64,000 nucleotides of DNA, taken from Oerskovia jenensis (GTDB lineage: Bacteria; Actinomycetota; Actinomycetes; Actinomycetales; Cellulomonadaceae). The position numbers and the translations under genes are program-made. This document shows, piece by piece, positions 17,305 through 26,318 of this stretch. Below the pieces are notes generated by a model. That model ran no database searches. It worked only from the letters and a program-made list of their open reading frames with translations, and was not told where the DNA came from. The stretch is taken from contig NZ_JAFBBO010000001.1 in NCBI RefSeq assembly GCF_016907235.1, forward strand, positions 1,798,001-1,862,000, written 5' to 3'. How positions within the stretch are numbered: position 1 is the stretch's first letter; the number at the start of each line of letters is the position of its first letter.

Positions 17305-18702
17305 ATGCCCGACGACGCAGCCCCCGCCCCCGCCCGTCCCACCTCCCCCGTGGTCGCCACCCCACGGGGCCCGTCCCCGCAGGCGCGAGCCCACGCGGAG
17401 GACCTCGCGCGATTCGTCGAGACGTCGCCCTCGTCCTTCCACGCGGCCCACGAGGTCGCACGCCGCGCCGTCGAGGCAGGCTTCACGCTGCTCGACGAGG
17501 CCGACCCCTGGCCGCAACGGGCCGCCGGGGGCCGCTACGTCGTCGTACGGGACGGTGCGGTCATCGCATGGGTCACACCCGCCGGGGCAGGCCCGACGAC
17601 GCCCTTCGCGATCCTCGGAGCGCACACCGACTCCCCCGGCTTCAAGCTCAAGCCCACGCCCACCACGGGACGCGAGGGCTGGTGGCAGGCCGGCGTCGAG
17701 GTCTACGGCGGACCCCTGCTCAACTCGTGGCTCGACCGCGAGCTCGAGCTCGCCGGACGGCTCGTGACGCTCGACGGCCGCAGCCACCTCGTGCGCACCG
17801 GGCCCCTGCTGCGCATCCCGCAGCTCGCGATCCACCTCGACCGCGCCGCGAACGACGGCCTGAAGCTCGACAAGCAGCGCCACACGCAGCCCGTGTGGGG
17901 CCTCGGCGCGCTCGGCGCCCCGGACGCCGACCTGCTCGCGCTCCTCGCCGAGCACGCGGGGGTCCGGGCCGCGGAGGTCGGCGGGTACGACCTCGTCGTG
18001 GCCGACACGCAGGCGCCGCGGATCTTCGGCGCGCACGAGGAGCTGCTCGCCTCGGGACGGCTCGACAACCTGCTCTCGGTCCATGCGGGGCTCGTCGCGC
18101 TGCTGGAGGTGTCGGCCGGGAACCCGGCCGACGAGGGCGGTCCCGGCCACCCCGTCGGCCCGAGCGGCCAGGCACCGATCGCCGTCCTCGCGGCGTTCGA
18201 CCACGAGGAGATCGGCAGCGAGACCCGCTCGGGGGCCAGCGGGCCGTTCCTCGCGGACGTCCTGTCGCGCATCGGCGACGGGTTCGGGGCGAGCAACGAG
18301 GACCGGCACCGGGCGCTCGCGGGGTCGCTGTGCGTGTCGAGCGACGTCGGGCACTCGGTCCACCCCAACTATCCCGAGCGTCACGACCCGGCGAACCGCC
18401 CCGTGGCGGGCGGCGGGCCCATCCTCAAGATCAACGCCAACCAGCGGTACGCGACCGACGCCCACGGCGCCGCCGCCTGGGCAGCTGCCTGTGCGGCGGC
18501 CGGGGTGCCGAGCCAGGAGTTCGTCTCGGAGAACACGGTGCCGTGCGGGTCGACGATCGGGCCGCTGACCGCGACCCGCCTCGGCATCCGGACGGTCGAC
18601 GTCGGCGCGCCGATCCTCTCGATGCACTCCGCGCGCGAGCTCACGGCGGTCGCGGACCCGTACTACCTGTCCCGCGCGATCGGGCGGGTGCTCGCGGGCT
18701 GA
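17305..18702 (+). CDS. M18 family metalloaminopeptidase
   Basis: 465 residues, dinuclear zinc aminopeptidase of the aspartyl-aminopeptidase type. Metal-site motifs include GAHTDSPGFKLKP (His107, Asp109), FDHEEIGSETRSGA (about 296) and SMHSARE near the C-terminus. It removes N-terminal residues from peptides in the cytoplasm. No ribosome-binding site is seen; a GACAAT lies 6 nt before the ATG, so this may be another leaderless message with a weaker -10. Confidence 0.9.
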   Translation: MPDDAAPAPARPTSPVVATPRGPSPQARAHAEDLARFVETSPSSFHAAHEVARRAVEAGFTLLDEADPWPQRAAGGRYVVVRDGAVIAWVTPAGAGPTTPFAILGAHTDSPGFKLKPTPTTGREGWWQAGVEVYGGPLLNSWLDRELELAGRLVTLDGRSHLVRTGPLLRIPQLAIHLDRAANDGLKLDKQRHTQPVWGLGALGAPDADLLALLAEHAGVRAAEVGGYDLVVADTQAPRIFGAHEELLASGRLDNLLSVHAGLVALLEVSAGNPADEGGPGHPVGPSGQAPIAVLAAFDHEEIGSETRSGASGPFLADVLSRIGDGFGASNEDRHRALAGSLCVSSDVGHSVHPNYPERHDPANRPVAGGGPILKINANQRYATDAHGAAAWAAACAAAGVPSQEFVSENTVPCGSTIGPLTATRLGIRTVDVGAPILSMHSARELTAVADPYYLSRAIGRVLAG

Positions 18703-18713
18703 GCACGGCGCCG

Positions 18714-18776
18714 GTGCCGAACCCGAGGTCGTCGGGCGACTCGTCGCAGCTGCCCGACCGACCTCGGGTTCGGCAC
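18714..18776. repeat. palindromic element, family 2, second copy
   Basis: Left arm begins GTGCCGAACCCGAGGTCG and the right arm ends CGACCTCGGGTTCGGCAC, about 24 bp of near-perfect pairing around a 13-nt loop; 63 bp overall. It follows the M18 gene stop by 11 bases and may terminate it. It shares GTGCCG and GAGGT blocks and overall size with 6722-6785. Confidence 0.8.
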
Positions 18777-18806
18777 CCGCAGGGCCCAGGTGGGAGACTC
18801 GGGGAC

Positions 18807-21656
18807 GTGCCCAGCCCGTCGCGAACCCCGGAACCGGACGCCGCGTCGGACGACTCGGCGAGCGTCTCGTCACGTTCCCGCGGCCCCGGTGCCCGCACCG
18901 ACGCGAGCGCCGGCGCACCGCCTCTCTCCGAGCGCCCCGGCGCCCTGCTCGACGTCCTGCTCGCGGGGGGCCGCCGCGCCGACCGGATGACGCACGTCGA
19001 GCACCTGCCCGGACGCCCCGGCCGCCAGGCGGACTGGCCCGTCTGGGCCGACGCCTCGCTCGTCGCGGGCTACCGCTCGATGGGCGTCGAGCGGCCCTGG
19101 GTGCACCAGGTCGAGGCGGCAGAGGCCGCCTGGTCGGGTCGGCACGTCGCACTCGCGACCTCGACCGGTTCGGGCAAGTCGCTCGCGTTCTGGCTCCCCG
19201 CGCTCAGCGCGGTGCGTGCCGACCGCGCCGCCGAGACCCTGGCCCCCGGCCGGATCGAGAGCGCCCGGACACGCGGCACGGTCCTCTACCTGAGCCCGAC
19301 CAAGGCTCTCGCAGCCGACCAGGTGAACGGTCTCCAGCGACTTCTCGACGCGTCGCGCGCGGGCGACGTCAAGGTCTCGACGTGCGACGGGGACACCTCG
19401 TTCGAGGAGCGCAAGTGGGTCCAGGAGTACGCCGACGTCGTGCTGACCAACCCCGACTTCCTGCACTTCGCGCTCCTGCCGAACCACCGGCGCTGGGCAC
19501 GGTTCCTGCGCAACCTGCGCTACGTCGTCGTCGACGAGGGGCATTCCTACCGGGGGGTGTTCGGGGCGCACGTGGCCCTGGTGCTGCGACGGCTCGCACG
19601 GCTCTCGGCGCACTACGCCCCGGCGCCCCCGTCGACTCCCGCCGGACTGTCAGAACCAGCGAGCCGTCGAGGTCACGCGCGTTCTGACAGCACCGCCACC
19701 AGGGGCCTCACGTTCGTCGTCGCGTCGGCCACGACGGCGGACCCCGCGGTCAGCGCGGGTCGGCTCATCGGGGTCCCGCCCGAGCAGATCGTGACGGTCG
19801 ATGCCGACACGAGCCCCGCCGGGCGCAGGACGTTCGCGCTGTGGCAGCCGCCCGAGGTCCTGGGCTACGAGGCCGCACGGGCTCGCGCCGCCACGGCGGA
19901 CGACCCCGCCGCCGAGTCCCTCCTGACCCCGCAGCTCACGGACCCCACGGCCCACGACGCCTCGATGCTCCCCGGCCTGACGAACGACCCCGACGAACCG
20001 GCGACCCCGGGCGACCCGCCGGAGCGCCCGCGCCGGTCGGCCACGGCAGAGGTCGCGGACCTCCTGGCCGACCTCACGGCCGCAGGCGCCCGGACCCTTG
20101 CCTTCACCCGCTCGCGTCGCGGCGCCGAGTCCGTCGCGACCCAGACCCAGGACCACCTGCGCGTCGTCTCGCCCCAGCTCGCGCGCCGCGTCGCGGCCTA
20201 TCGCGGCGGGTATCTGCCCGAGGAGCGGCGAGCGCTCGAGCAGGCGCTGCGCAGCGGTGCGATCCGGGGTCTCGCAACCACCAACGCGCTCGAGCTGGGC
20301 GTCGACATCTCGGGTCTCGACGCGGTGCTCATCGCGGGCTGGCCGGGCACGCGCATGTCGGTCTGGCAGCAGGCCGGGCGCGCGGGGCGGGCGGGGGCCG
20401 ACGGCCTGGTCGCGTTCGTCGCACGCGAGGACCCGCTCGACACCTACCTCGTGCACCACCCCGAGGCGATCTTCGCGGCTCCCCTGGAGGCGACGGTCTT
20501 CGACCCCGCCAACCCGTACGTCCTCGCGCCGCACCTGTGCGCGGCCGCCGCGGAGGTCCCCCTCCGGCAGTCGGACCTCCCCGTGTTCGGCGACCCCGCC
20601 GCGGTGACCGAGCTCCTGGGGGTGCTGGTCGCACGAGGTGCGCTGCGCCGTCGGGCGTCCGGGTGGTACTGGACCCACGCCCGGTCCGCCGCCGCGATGA
20701 CGGACCTGCGGGGCTCGGGCGGCTCGCCCGTGCGCGTCGTCGAGACCGGCACGGGCCGCCTGCTCGGCACCGTCGACGCCGGGTCCGCCGACGGCTCGGT
20801 CCACGACGGTGCGGTCTACGTGCACCAGGGCGTGAGCTACGTCGTGGAGTCGCTCGACCTGCGCGACGGGGTCGCGCTCGTGGCGCGCCGCGACGTCGAC
20901 TTCGGGACGTGGTCGCGCTCGGTCACGGAGATCACGATCCACGGCATCCGCGACGAGGAGCCGGGCGAGGACCCGGCTGCGGTCCCCGGTGGGGAGCCCC
21001 CGAGCGACGGCCCGACGGCGGAGCCCACCCCGGGCGACCAGCCGCCCGTCCCGCAGGGCACGGCCCCGAACGACACCGCGCACCCCGCGATCCACCGCTG
21101 GTGGGGGCCGATCGGCTGGGGGTTCGGGCCGGTCGAGGTGACGAACCAGGTCGTGAGCTTCCAGCGGCGACGACTGCCCGACCTGCAGATCCTGGGCACC
21201 GAACCGCTCGACCTGCCCGAGCACACCCTCCCGACCACGGCCGTCTGGTGGACGGTCCCCGCCGAGGTCCTCGACGCGGCGGGCATCGACGCCGACACGG
21301 CGCCGGGCGCTCTGCACGCGGCCGAGCACGCGTCGATCGGGCTCCTCCCCCTGCTCGCGACCTGCGACCGCTGGGACCTGGGCGGGGTGTCGACCGCGAT
21401 GCACGTCGACACCGAGCAGGCCACGGTCTTCGTGTACGACGCGTACCCGGGCGGCGCGGGCTTCGCCGAGCGCGGTTTCCACCTGGGCGCGACGTGGCTG
21501 CGTGCGACGCGGGCCGCGATCTCGCGCTGCCCGTGCGCGGACGGCTGCCCCGCGTGCGTGCAGTCGCCCAAGTGCGGCAACTTCAACCACCCGCTCGACA
21601 AGGCTGCGGCGGTCCGCCTGCTCGACGCGGTGCTCGCGTACGCGCCGTCCGAGTGA
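18807..21656 (+). CDS. DEAD/DEAH-box helicase with C-terminal zinc cluster (helicase/secretion neighbourhood type, DUF1998)
   Basis: 949 residues. Motor motifs: STGSGKSLAFWLPAL (about 117), DEGHSYRGV (about 243), ASATT, and a second RecA-like domain (LELGVDISGLDAV, WQQAGRAGRAG). The C-terminal DUF1998 part has a four-cysteine cluster CPCADGCPACVQSPKC near 907. It belongs to the helicase always found beside actinobacterial Tad genes and to the MrfA/YprA-like repair helicases. The GTG at 18807 is preceded by GGGAGA. A 42-bp palindrome (19648-19689) is read through in frame between motifs II and III, adding about 14 residues (SEPAS...GHARSDS). Confidence 0.9.
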   Translation: MPSPSRTPEPDAASDDSASVSSRSRGPGARTDASAGAPPLSERPGALLDVLLAGGRRADRMTHVEHLPGRPGRQADWPVWADASLVAGYRSMGVERPWVHQVEAAEAAWSGRHVALATSTGSGKSLAFWLPALSAVRADRAAETLAPGRIESARTRGTVLYLSPTKALAADQVNGLQRLLDASRAGDVKVSTCDGDTSFEERKWVQEYADVVLTNPDFLHFALLPNHRRWARFLRNLRYVVVDEGHSYRGVFGAHVALVLRRLARLSAHYAPAPPSTPAGLSEPASRRGHARSDSTATRGLTFVVASATTADPAVSAGRLIGVPPEQIVTVDADTSPAGRRTFALWQPPEVLGYEAARARAATADDPAAESLLTPQLTDPTAHDASMLPGLTNDPDEPATPGDPPERPRRSATAEVADLLADLTAAGARTLAFTRSRRGAESVATQTQDHLRVVSPQLARRVAAYRGGYLPEERRALEQALRSGAIRGLATTNALELGVDISGLDAVLIAGWPGTRMSVWQQAGRAGRAGADGLVAFVAREDPLDTYLVHHPEAIFAAPLEATVFDPANPYVLAPHLCAAAAEVPLRQSDLPVFGDPAAVTELLGVLVARGALRRRASGWYWTHARSAAAMTDLRGSGGSPVRVVETGTGRLLGTVDAGSADGSVHDGAVYVHQGVSYVVESLDLRDGVALVARRDVDFGTWSRSVTEITIHGIRDEEPGEDPAAVPGGEPPSDGPTAEPTPGDQPPVPQGTAPNDTAHPAIHRWWGPIGWGFGPVEVTNQVVSFQRRRLPDLQILGTEPLDLPEHTLPTTAVWWTVPAEVLDAAGIDADTAPGALHAAEHASIGLLPLLATCDRWDLGGVSTAMHVDTEQATVFVYDAYPGGAGFAERGFHLGATWLRATRAAISRCPCADGCPACVQSPKCGNFNHPLDKAAAVRLLDAVLAYAPSE
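19648..19689. repeat. 42-bp palindrome, family 1, inside a helicase gene
   Basis: Ends TGTCAGAAC and GTTCTGACA; the inside is diverged (CAGCGAGCCG and GGTCACGCGC). It keeps the helicase frame and encodes a Ser/Arg/Ala-rich loop. Confidence 0.85.
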
Positions 21657-21668
21657 CTGCTCGCCCCC

Positions 21669-22022
21669 TCACCGCGCCGACGCCGGTCCCGCGCGTGCTG
21701 CCGCACGTGCCGTGCCCAGCGCTCCGCCCCACCCCGTCGCCTCGCGCGTGACGTCGACTCTGACCACCCCGCCGCCCTGCTCGACGCACGCCACGACCAC
21801 AGCGCCGTTGCGCTCTGCGGTCTCCTGCGCCGTCGGGCAGGCCTCCCACCCTTGCTGGAGGGCGGTCGCCGCGGCGAGCGCTGCGAGGTCGGCCGCCGCC
21901 TGCGCCCTGCCGCGGGCCCCCTGGGCCGAGGCGAGTGCCGCGAGGGCGAGCCCCAGGACGAGCACCACGGCGACGAGTCCGAGCGCGAGCACGGTCCCCG
22001 ACCCGCGGTCGCGAGGGCTCAC
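21669..22022 (-). CDS. TadE/TadF-like minor pilin (helicase-neighbourhood type)
   Basis: 117 residues. After a short basic start (SPRDRGSGTV) comes one long hydrophobic segment (about 9-30, LALGLVAVVLVLGLALAAL), then a Gln/Ala-rich helix with two cysteines (Cys in WEACPT and VVACVEQ). This is the small TadE-like protein next to the helicase in actinobacterial Tad loci. The GTG overlaps the tadE stop as GTGA. The gene converges on the helicase with 12 bases between stops. Confidence 0.8.
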   Translation of the reverse strand: MSPRDRGSGTVLALGLVAVVLVLGLALAALASAQGARGRAQAAADLAALAAATALQQGWEACPTAQETAERNGAVVVACVEQGGGVVRVDVTREATGWGGALGTARAAARAGPASAR

Positions 22023-22405
22023 GGCTCGGACCACGCGACCGCGGCCCCGCGTGCCTGGAGCGGAGAGCGCGACAACCAGCCACCCACCACCGGTCTGGCG
22101 ACCCGCACCTCGACCCACGGGTCGCCGCGCGTGACGGTCACCGTGGCGTCGGCCCCGGCCACCTGCCCCACGACGGCGCGCACCGCCGCGTCGTCCTCGC
22201 CGATCGCGACGGCCCGGGCTGCGGCGCGCGCGGCGTCGGCGGCCTGGAGCTGCGCGTTCGCCGCCGCGGCGAGCGTGAGGACGGCCACCAGCACGAGGAC
22301 GACCGCTGGCAGCGCGAGCGCGAGCTCGGCGGTCACGGTGCCGCGCTCACGGTCGCGGAACCTGCGCCCGAGCCGCCACCGCACGCTGATGGCCGTCACG
22401 CTCAC
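22019..22405 (-). CDS. TadE-like pilus assembly protein
   Basis: 128 residues: basic N-terminus (RWRLGRRFRDRERG), then ERGTVTAELALALPAVVLV, the TadE signature with the pseudopilin-like Gly-Thr-x-x-x-Glu processing region, and one membrane helix. The GTG overlaps the stop of the Flp-like gene as GTGA. It is a minor pilin or platform component of the Tad pilus. Confidence 0.85.
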   Translation of the reverse strand: MSVTAISVRWRLGRRFRDRERGTVTAELALALPAVVLVLVAVLTLAAAANAQLQAADAARAAARAVAIGEDDAAVRAVVGQVAGADATVTVTRGDPWVEVRVARPVVGGWLSRSPLQARGAAVAWSEP

Positions 22406-22614
22406 CCGATCGACAGGGCGCGCTGGATGATGCCGAGCAGCATCTCGCGCACCTCGCCGCTCTTGAGGATCGCGATGAGCAGGCCGGCGAACCCGACCGC
22501 CGCGATGGTGGCCACCGCGTACTCGGCGGTCGCGAGACCGGCCTCCGGGTCCTCGCCGCGGACGCGGGCGAGCAACCCCGCCCACCCCGCTCTCGCTCCG
22601 TGCACAGCCTGCAT
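22402..22614 (-). CDS. Flp-like pilin, DUF4244 family
   Basis: 70 residues. The core AGLATAEYAVATIAAVGFAG is the Flp/DUF4244 pilin pattern: a short leader, a cleavage region before the helix with Glu at the +5-like position, then a hydrophobic helix. The ATG at 22614 has an AGGAGGAGG leader, the strongest ribosome-binding site of the pilus genes, as expected for the major subunit. It heads the three-gene unit flp-tadE-tadF. Confidence 0.85.
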   Translation of the reverse strand: MQAVHGARAGWAGLLARVRGEDPEAGLATAEYAVATIAAVGFAGLLIAILKSGEVREMLLGIIQRALSIG

Positions 22615-22836
22615 GGGTGCCTCCTCCTTCTCGTGGCCCGCCCGTCGCGCGCCGTGCCGCCCACTGTGGCGAGCACCGGCACCGGTGCGCTCGGACGAAG
22701 GTCGCCGCTGTGGAGCGGTGCTCCGCAGCGGCGACCTGTGGACGGCCCGCACCGGCGTCCGCTCCCCACGACGCCTTCCACGCGCGACCGCGTCCCGGTC
22801 GACGGGTCCGCGACCGTCAACCGCCGCGGGCTGTCG

Positions 22837-23793
22837 CTAGGCGTCCTGCTTCTCCAGCCAGGTGAGGATCGCGCGGTTCGTCTCGTCGGGCAGCTCCTGC
22901 TGGATCCAGTGACCGCAGTCCAGGGTGACCACCTCCACGTCGGGCACGAACTCCGCCAGGCTCTCGGACCTGGCGACCAGGTCCCGGTCGCCGTAGACCA
23001 TGAGCGCGGGCTGCTTGACGACCGGGTCCGCGTCCGCCAGCAGGTGCCAGTTGCGGTCGAGGTTCCGGTACCAGTTGACGCTTCCCGTGAACCCCGTCGA
23101 CTCGAAGGAGGAGGCGAGGACGGCCAGCTCGCCGTCGCTCAGGACGGGATCACCGAGCGGCGTCGTCGCTCTGGCGAGATCGATGAGCGCCATGCCCGGC
23201 CGGGGCTCGGTGGGGGGCTCGTTCTTCCGGTAGAGGTTGCGCAGGAACTGGTGGGGGTTCTCGTCGAACACGGCGTCCGCGACGCCTGGTCGGCGGTTGA
23301 AGTGGACGAAGTAGAAGTCGCCGCCCAGCACGGCCTCCATGACCTCGATCCAGGGCCTCTCTCCGCGCTCCTGGTAGGGCAGGCTCAGGTTGATCACCCT
23401 GCTGACGCGCTCCGGGTGCAGCAGGGTCAGTCCCCAGACGACGAAGGCCCCCCAGTCGTGACCGACGAAGATGGCGTCCTCGTAGCCGTAGTGGTCGAGG
23501 AGCCCGACGAGGTCGCCCGACAGGTGCTCGATGTCGTACTCCGTCACGTCGGTCGGACACGACGAGCCGCCGTAGCCGCGCTGGTTCGGGACGATGACGT
23601 GGTAGCCCGCTGCCGCCAGAGCGGACATCTGGTGGCGCCAGGAGATGGCGTGACCCGGCCAGCCATGACACAGCACGACGGCCCGTCCAGCGTCGCGCCG
23701 TCCTGCTTCGAAGACTTCGAGCTCCACGCCGTTGACGGCTACCAGGGTGGGTTCGGGGAAGTCGGGGAGACTGTGGCTCGTCGGTGGGTTCAT
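22837..23793 (-). CDS. epoxide-hydrolase-like alpha/beta hydrolase
   Basis: 318 residues. The oxyanion motif is HGWPG (43-47), the nucleophile elbow GHDWGA has Asp113 in place of Ser as in epoxide hydrolases and haloalkane dehalogenases, and the His is in DCGHWIQQELP. Opens epoxides or related substrates; specificity unknown. The ATG at 23793 is used since upstream sequence is not hydrolase-like. It stands, with the following sigma module, inside the Tad locus. Confidence 0.85.
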   Translation of the reverse strand: MNPPTSHSLPDFPEPTLVAVNGVELEVFEAGRRDAGRAVVLCHGWPGHAISWRHQMSALAAAGYHVIVPNQRGYGGSSCPTDVTEYDIEHLSGDLVGLLDHYGYEDAIFVGHDWGAFVVWGLTLLHPERVSRVINLSLPYQERGERPWIEVMEAVLGGDFYFVHFNRRPGVADAVFDENPHQFLRNLYRKNEPPTEPRPGMALIDLARATTPLGDPVLSDGELAVLASSFESTGFTGSVNWYRNLDRNWHLLADADPVVKQPALMVYGDRDLVARSESLAEFVPDVEVVTLDCGHWIQQELPDETNRAILTWLEKQDA

Positions 23794-23950
23794 GCCGCAA
23801 TGGTGCGCACCGGTACCGGTCAACCCGTGTCCGGTTCTCCTCGCGTCCACCACGTCTTCCCACGAAACTGGTCGTCAGCGGCTGTCGATTCCGTCGGTGG
23901 TCACGCGTCAACGTGATGAAGGACCCACCACCCACTCATCTGGAGGAATC

Positions 23951-24358
23951 ATGAGCACCGAGTACGCGATCCTGATCCACGCCCCCGAGGACGGCACCCC
24001 TGCCATGCGTCCGGACCTGGCCGCGGAGATCATGGCCCAGCACGACGAGTTCTCGCGCCGCGTCGTGGCCGAGGGCCACCGGATCTCGGGCGGGGTCGAG
24101 CTCGAGGCCGCCGGGACGGCGACCCTGGTCCGCCCGGGCGTCGGCACGACCGAGGGCCCGTTCACCGAGCTCGCCGAGCAGATCGGCGGCCTCTACCTGG
24201 TCGTGAGCGACGACCTGCCCGGGCTCGCGACGATCATCGACGAGGTCTTCGCGGGGGACGGCTGCACGTACGAGATCCGCCCCACGGTCGACCACGGCGG
24301 GTCCGACGACACGGCCGACCCCGCGTCGGTCGCCTCGTCCGCCGGCGCGGAGGTCTGA
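23951..24358 (+). CDS. YCII/DGPF-domain protein
   Basis: 135 residues, with a ferredoxin-like YCII fold: MSTEYAILIHAPEDG at the start, EGPFTELAEQIGGLYLV, IRP near the end. GGAGG at 23942-23946 is 4 nt before the ATG. These proteins are constant partners of ECF42-type sigma factors; their role is uncertain. Three bases separate it from the next YCII gene. The C-terminal 20 residues are an Asp/Ala-rich tail. Confidence 0.85.
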   Translation: MSTEYAILIHAPEDGTPAMRPDLAAEIMAQHDEFSRRVVAEGHRISGGVELEAAGTATLVRPGVGTTEGPFTELAEQIGGLYLVVSDDLPGLATIIDEVFAGDGCTYEIRPTVDHGGSDDTADPASVASSAGAEV

Positions 24359-24361
24359 CCC

Positions 24362-24709
24362 GTGAAGGTCATGTTCCTGCTGTACGAGGACGAGCGGGTC
24401 TGGGCCGCCGCCTCCGCGGACGAGAGGTCGCGCTACATGGTGCAGCACGACGACTTCGCGGCGTTCCTCCGTGAGCGCGGGACGCTGGAGTCCGCCGAGG
24501 CGTTGAGCACGGTCGCCGCGGCGACCACGGTGCGGCGCCGTGGCGGCGAGGTCGTGGTGACCGAGGGTCCGTACGCCGAGCTCACCGAGCAGCTCGGCGG
24601 GTTCTACCTCGCGGACCTGCCGAGCATCGACACCGCGATCGAGGCCGTCGCTCTCCTGCCGCAGTACCCGGTCGAGCTGCGCCCGGTCGTGGACGTGGGC
24701 GACCTGTGA
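24362..24709 (+). CDS. YCII/DGPF-domain protein, second copy
   Basis: 115 residues, KVMFLLYEDER at the start, TEGPYAELTEQLGGFYLADL in the middle and VELRPVVDV at the end. It is a paralogue of the preceding gene and lies in the same operon with the sigma gene 22 bases downstream. The GTG directly follows the first YCII stop, so coupling is likely. Confidence 0.85.
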   Translation: MKVMFLLYEDERVWAAASADERSRYMVQHDDFAAFLRERGTLESAEALSTVAAATTVRRRGGEVVVTEGPYAELTEQLGGFYLADLPSIDTAIEAVALLPQYPVELRPVVDVGDL

Positions 24710-24731
24710 GCCGACGCCTCGGAGACCACGG

Positions 24732-26012
24732 GTGACGGAGGCGGACGACGCGCTCTCGGCCGCCTGGCGGGAGCACTGGGCGCGGTTGCTCGCGATGCTC
24801 ATCGCGCGCTACCGCCGCCCGGACCTCGCCGAGGACGCGCTCGCGGACGCGTTCGCCGCCGCGGCCCGCACGTGGCCCGTCGACGGCGTGCCCGACTCGC
24901 CCGCCGCCTGGCTGCGCACCGCGGCCGGGCGGCGGGTCCTCGACCGGCTGCGCGCCGAGGCGGTCGCCGTCCAGAAGGCGCCGCTCATGGTCGTCGAGGC
25001 GAGGTCCGCGGCGGCCGCCTCGGACGCAGTGCCCGGCCCGCCCGACGACGGCGCGCACCTGCCCGACGACCGGCTCCGTCTCGTCTTCTCGTGCTGCCAC
25101 CCTGCCCTGTCGGTCGAGGCACGTGCGGCGCTGACGCTGCGGTTCGTCGCGGGCCTGCCCGTCCCGGACATCGCGCGGCTCTTCCTGGTCCAGGACTCGA
25201 CCATGGCCGCCCGCCTGACGCGCGCGAAGAAGCGCCTGGTCGCGGCGGGCATCCCGTTCGAGGTCCCGCCGCCGGCACGCCTGGGCGATCGGCTCGACGA
25301 CGTCGCCTCGGTCCTGTACCTGACCTTCACGGCGGGCTACGCGCCGGGCACGGGGCCCGACGTCCTGCGGGTCGCTCTCGCGGGCGAGGCGGTCCGGCTG
25401 GGGCGGCTGCTCGACGAGCTGCTGCCGGGACGCCCGGTGGTGCGCGCGCTGCTCGCCCTCATGGTGCTCCAGCACTCGCGCCGGGACGCGCGGACCACGC
25501 CCGACGGCTCGCTCGTGCTGCTCGCGGACCAGGACAGGTCACGGTGGCACGGCCAGGAGATCGCGTCGGGCCTCGCGCTGCTGGCGTCCGTGCCCGACGA
25601 CGTCACGGGCCTCGCGGACGAGTACCGCCTCCAGGCGTCGATCGCCGCCGCACACGCTGTCGCGGGACGCGCCGCCGACACGGACTGGGGTGCGATCGCC
25701 GACCTGTACGCGGACCTGGAGGTGGCCACGGGCTCGGCGATGGTGCGGCTCGCGCGGTCGGTCGCGGTCGCCGAGTCCCAGGGGCCGGTCGCTGCCCTCG
25801 CCCTGATCGACGACTTCGAGGGGATCGAGGAGGTCCTGCGGACCAGTCACCGACTGCCCGCGACGCGTGCCGAGCTGTTGTGGCGGGCCGACCGACCGGC
25901 CGAGGCGGCGGTGTTCTTCGAGGAAGCGGTCCGGCGCTGCGGCAACACGGCCGAGCGCGAGCACCTGGCGCGACGGCTGGCCGAGGTGCACGCGGCGGCC
26001 GCGCGCCGGTGA
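24732..26012 (+). CDS. ECF42-type RNA polymerase sigma factor with long C-terminal domain
   Basis: 426 residues, over twice the size of a usual ECF factor. Region 2 is at about 10-75 (RPDLAEDALADAF), region 4 at about 125-180 (ARAALTLRFVAGLPVPDIA), followed by a ~240-residue helical TPR-like/DUF6596 domain including YLTFTAGYAPGTG. In this group the C-terminal domain and the YCII partner take the place of an anti-sigma factor. The GTG at 24732 follows GGAG (24721-24724). Confidence 0.9.
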   Translation: MTEADDALSAAWREHWARLLAMLIARYRRPDLAEDALADAFAAAARTWPVDGVPDSPAAWLRTAAGRRVLDRLRAEAVAVQKAPLMVVEARSAAAASDAVPGPPDDGAHLPDDRLRLVFSCCHPALSVEARAALTLRFVAGLPVPDIARLFLVQDSTMAARLTRAKKRLVAAGIPFEVPPPARLGDRLDDVASVLYLTFTAGYAPGTGPDVLRVALAGEAVRLGRLLDELLPGRPVVRALLALMVLQHSRRDARTTPDGSLVLLADQDRSRWHGQEIASGLALLASVPDDVTGLADEYRLQASIAAAHAVAGRAADTDWGAIADLYADLEVATGSAMVRLARSVAVAESQGPVAALALIDDFEGIEEVLRTSHRLPATRAELLWRADRPAEAAVFFEEAVRRCGNTAEREHLARRLAEVHAAAARR

Positions 26013-26318
26013 TCCCTGCGCCTCCGACACTCCCGAGGCTCTCCCGTTGCTCTCCAGCGGCTCTCCCGTGGCTCACCCCGGCGTTCCCCGGAACGGTCTC
26101 CCTGTGGACAGCCGCCGCTCCCGCCGGTCGTCGGGCCACCATGGAGGCGACCGGACGCCCGACGATCCAGGTGACCGACGCAGGAACGACGACCAGCACT
26201 GTTCGCTGAGCGAAACCTCCACCCGCTGAGCGAACACCGATTCCGATCCCCACACCTCTGCGAGCACACATGCCTGCTACCCCGCCCCCGTGGCAGGACA
26301 GCGACCAGGACTCCGGCC
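26013..26318. other. 306-bp gap with possible operators for the downstream XRE gene
   Basis: No coding region is credible here. The only structure is at 26201-26236: the perfect palindrome TTCGC-TGA-GCGAA (26202-26214) and a second copy CGCTGAGCGAA (26224-26234), which together form a larger inverted repeat TGTTCGCT...AGCGAACA. The rest is unremarkable CT-rich sequence. Confidence 0.5.
26202..26234. promoter_or_regulatory. paired palindromic operator candidate
   Basis: Two copies of CGCTGAGCGAA, 22 bp apart start to start, about 85-115 bp before the XRE gene start. The spacing of two helical turns and the symmetry fit a dimeric helix-turn-helix repressor such as the adjacent one. Confidence 0.4.
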
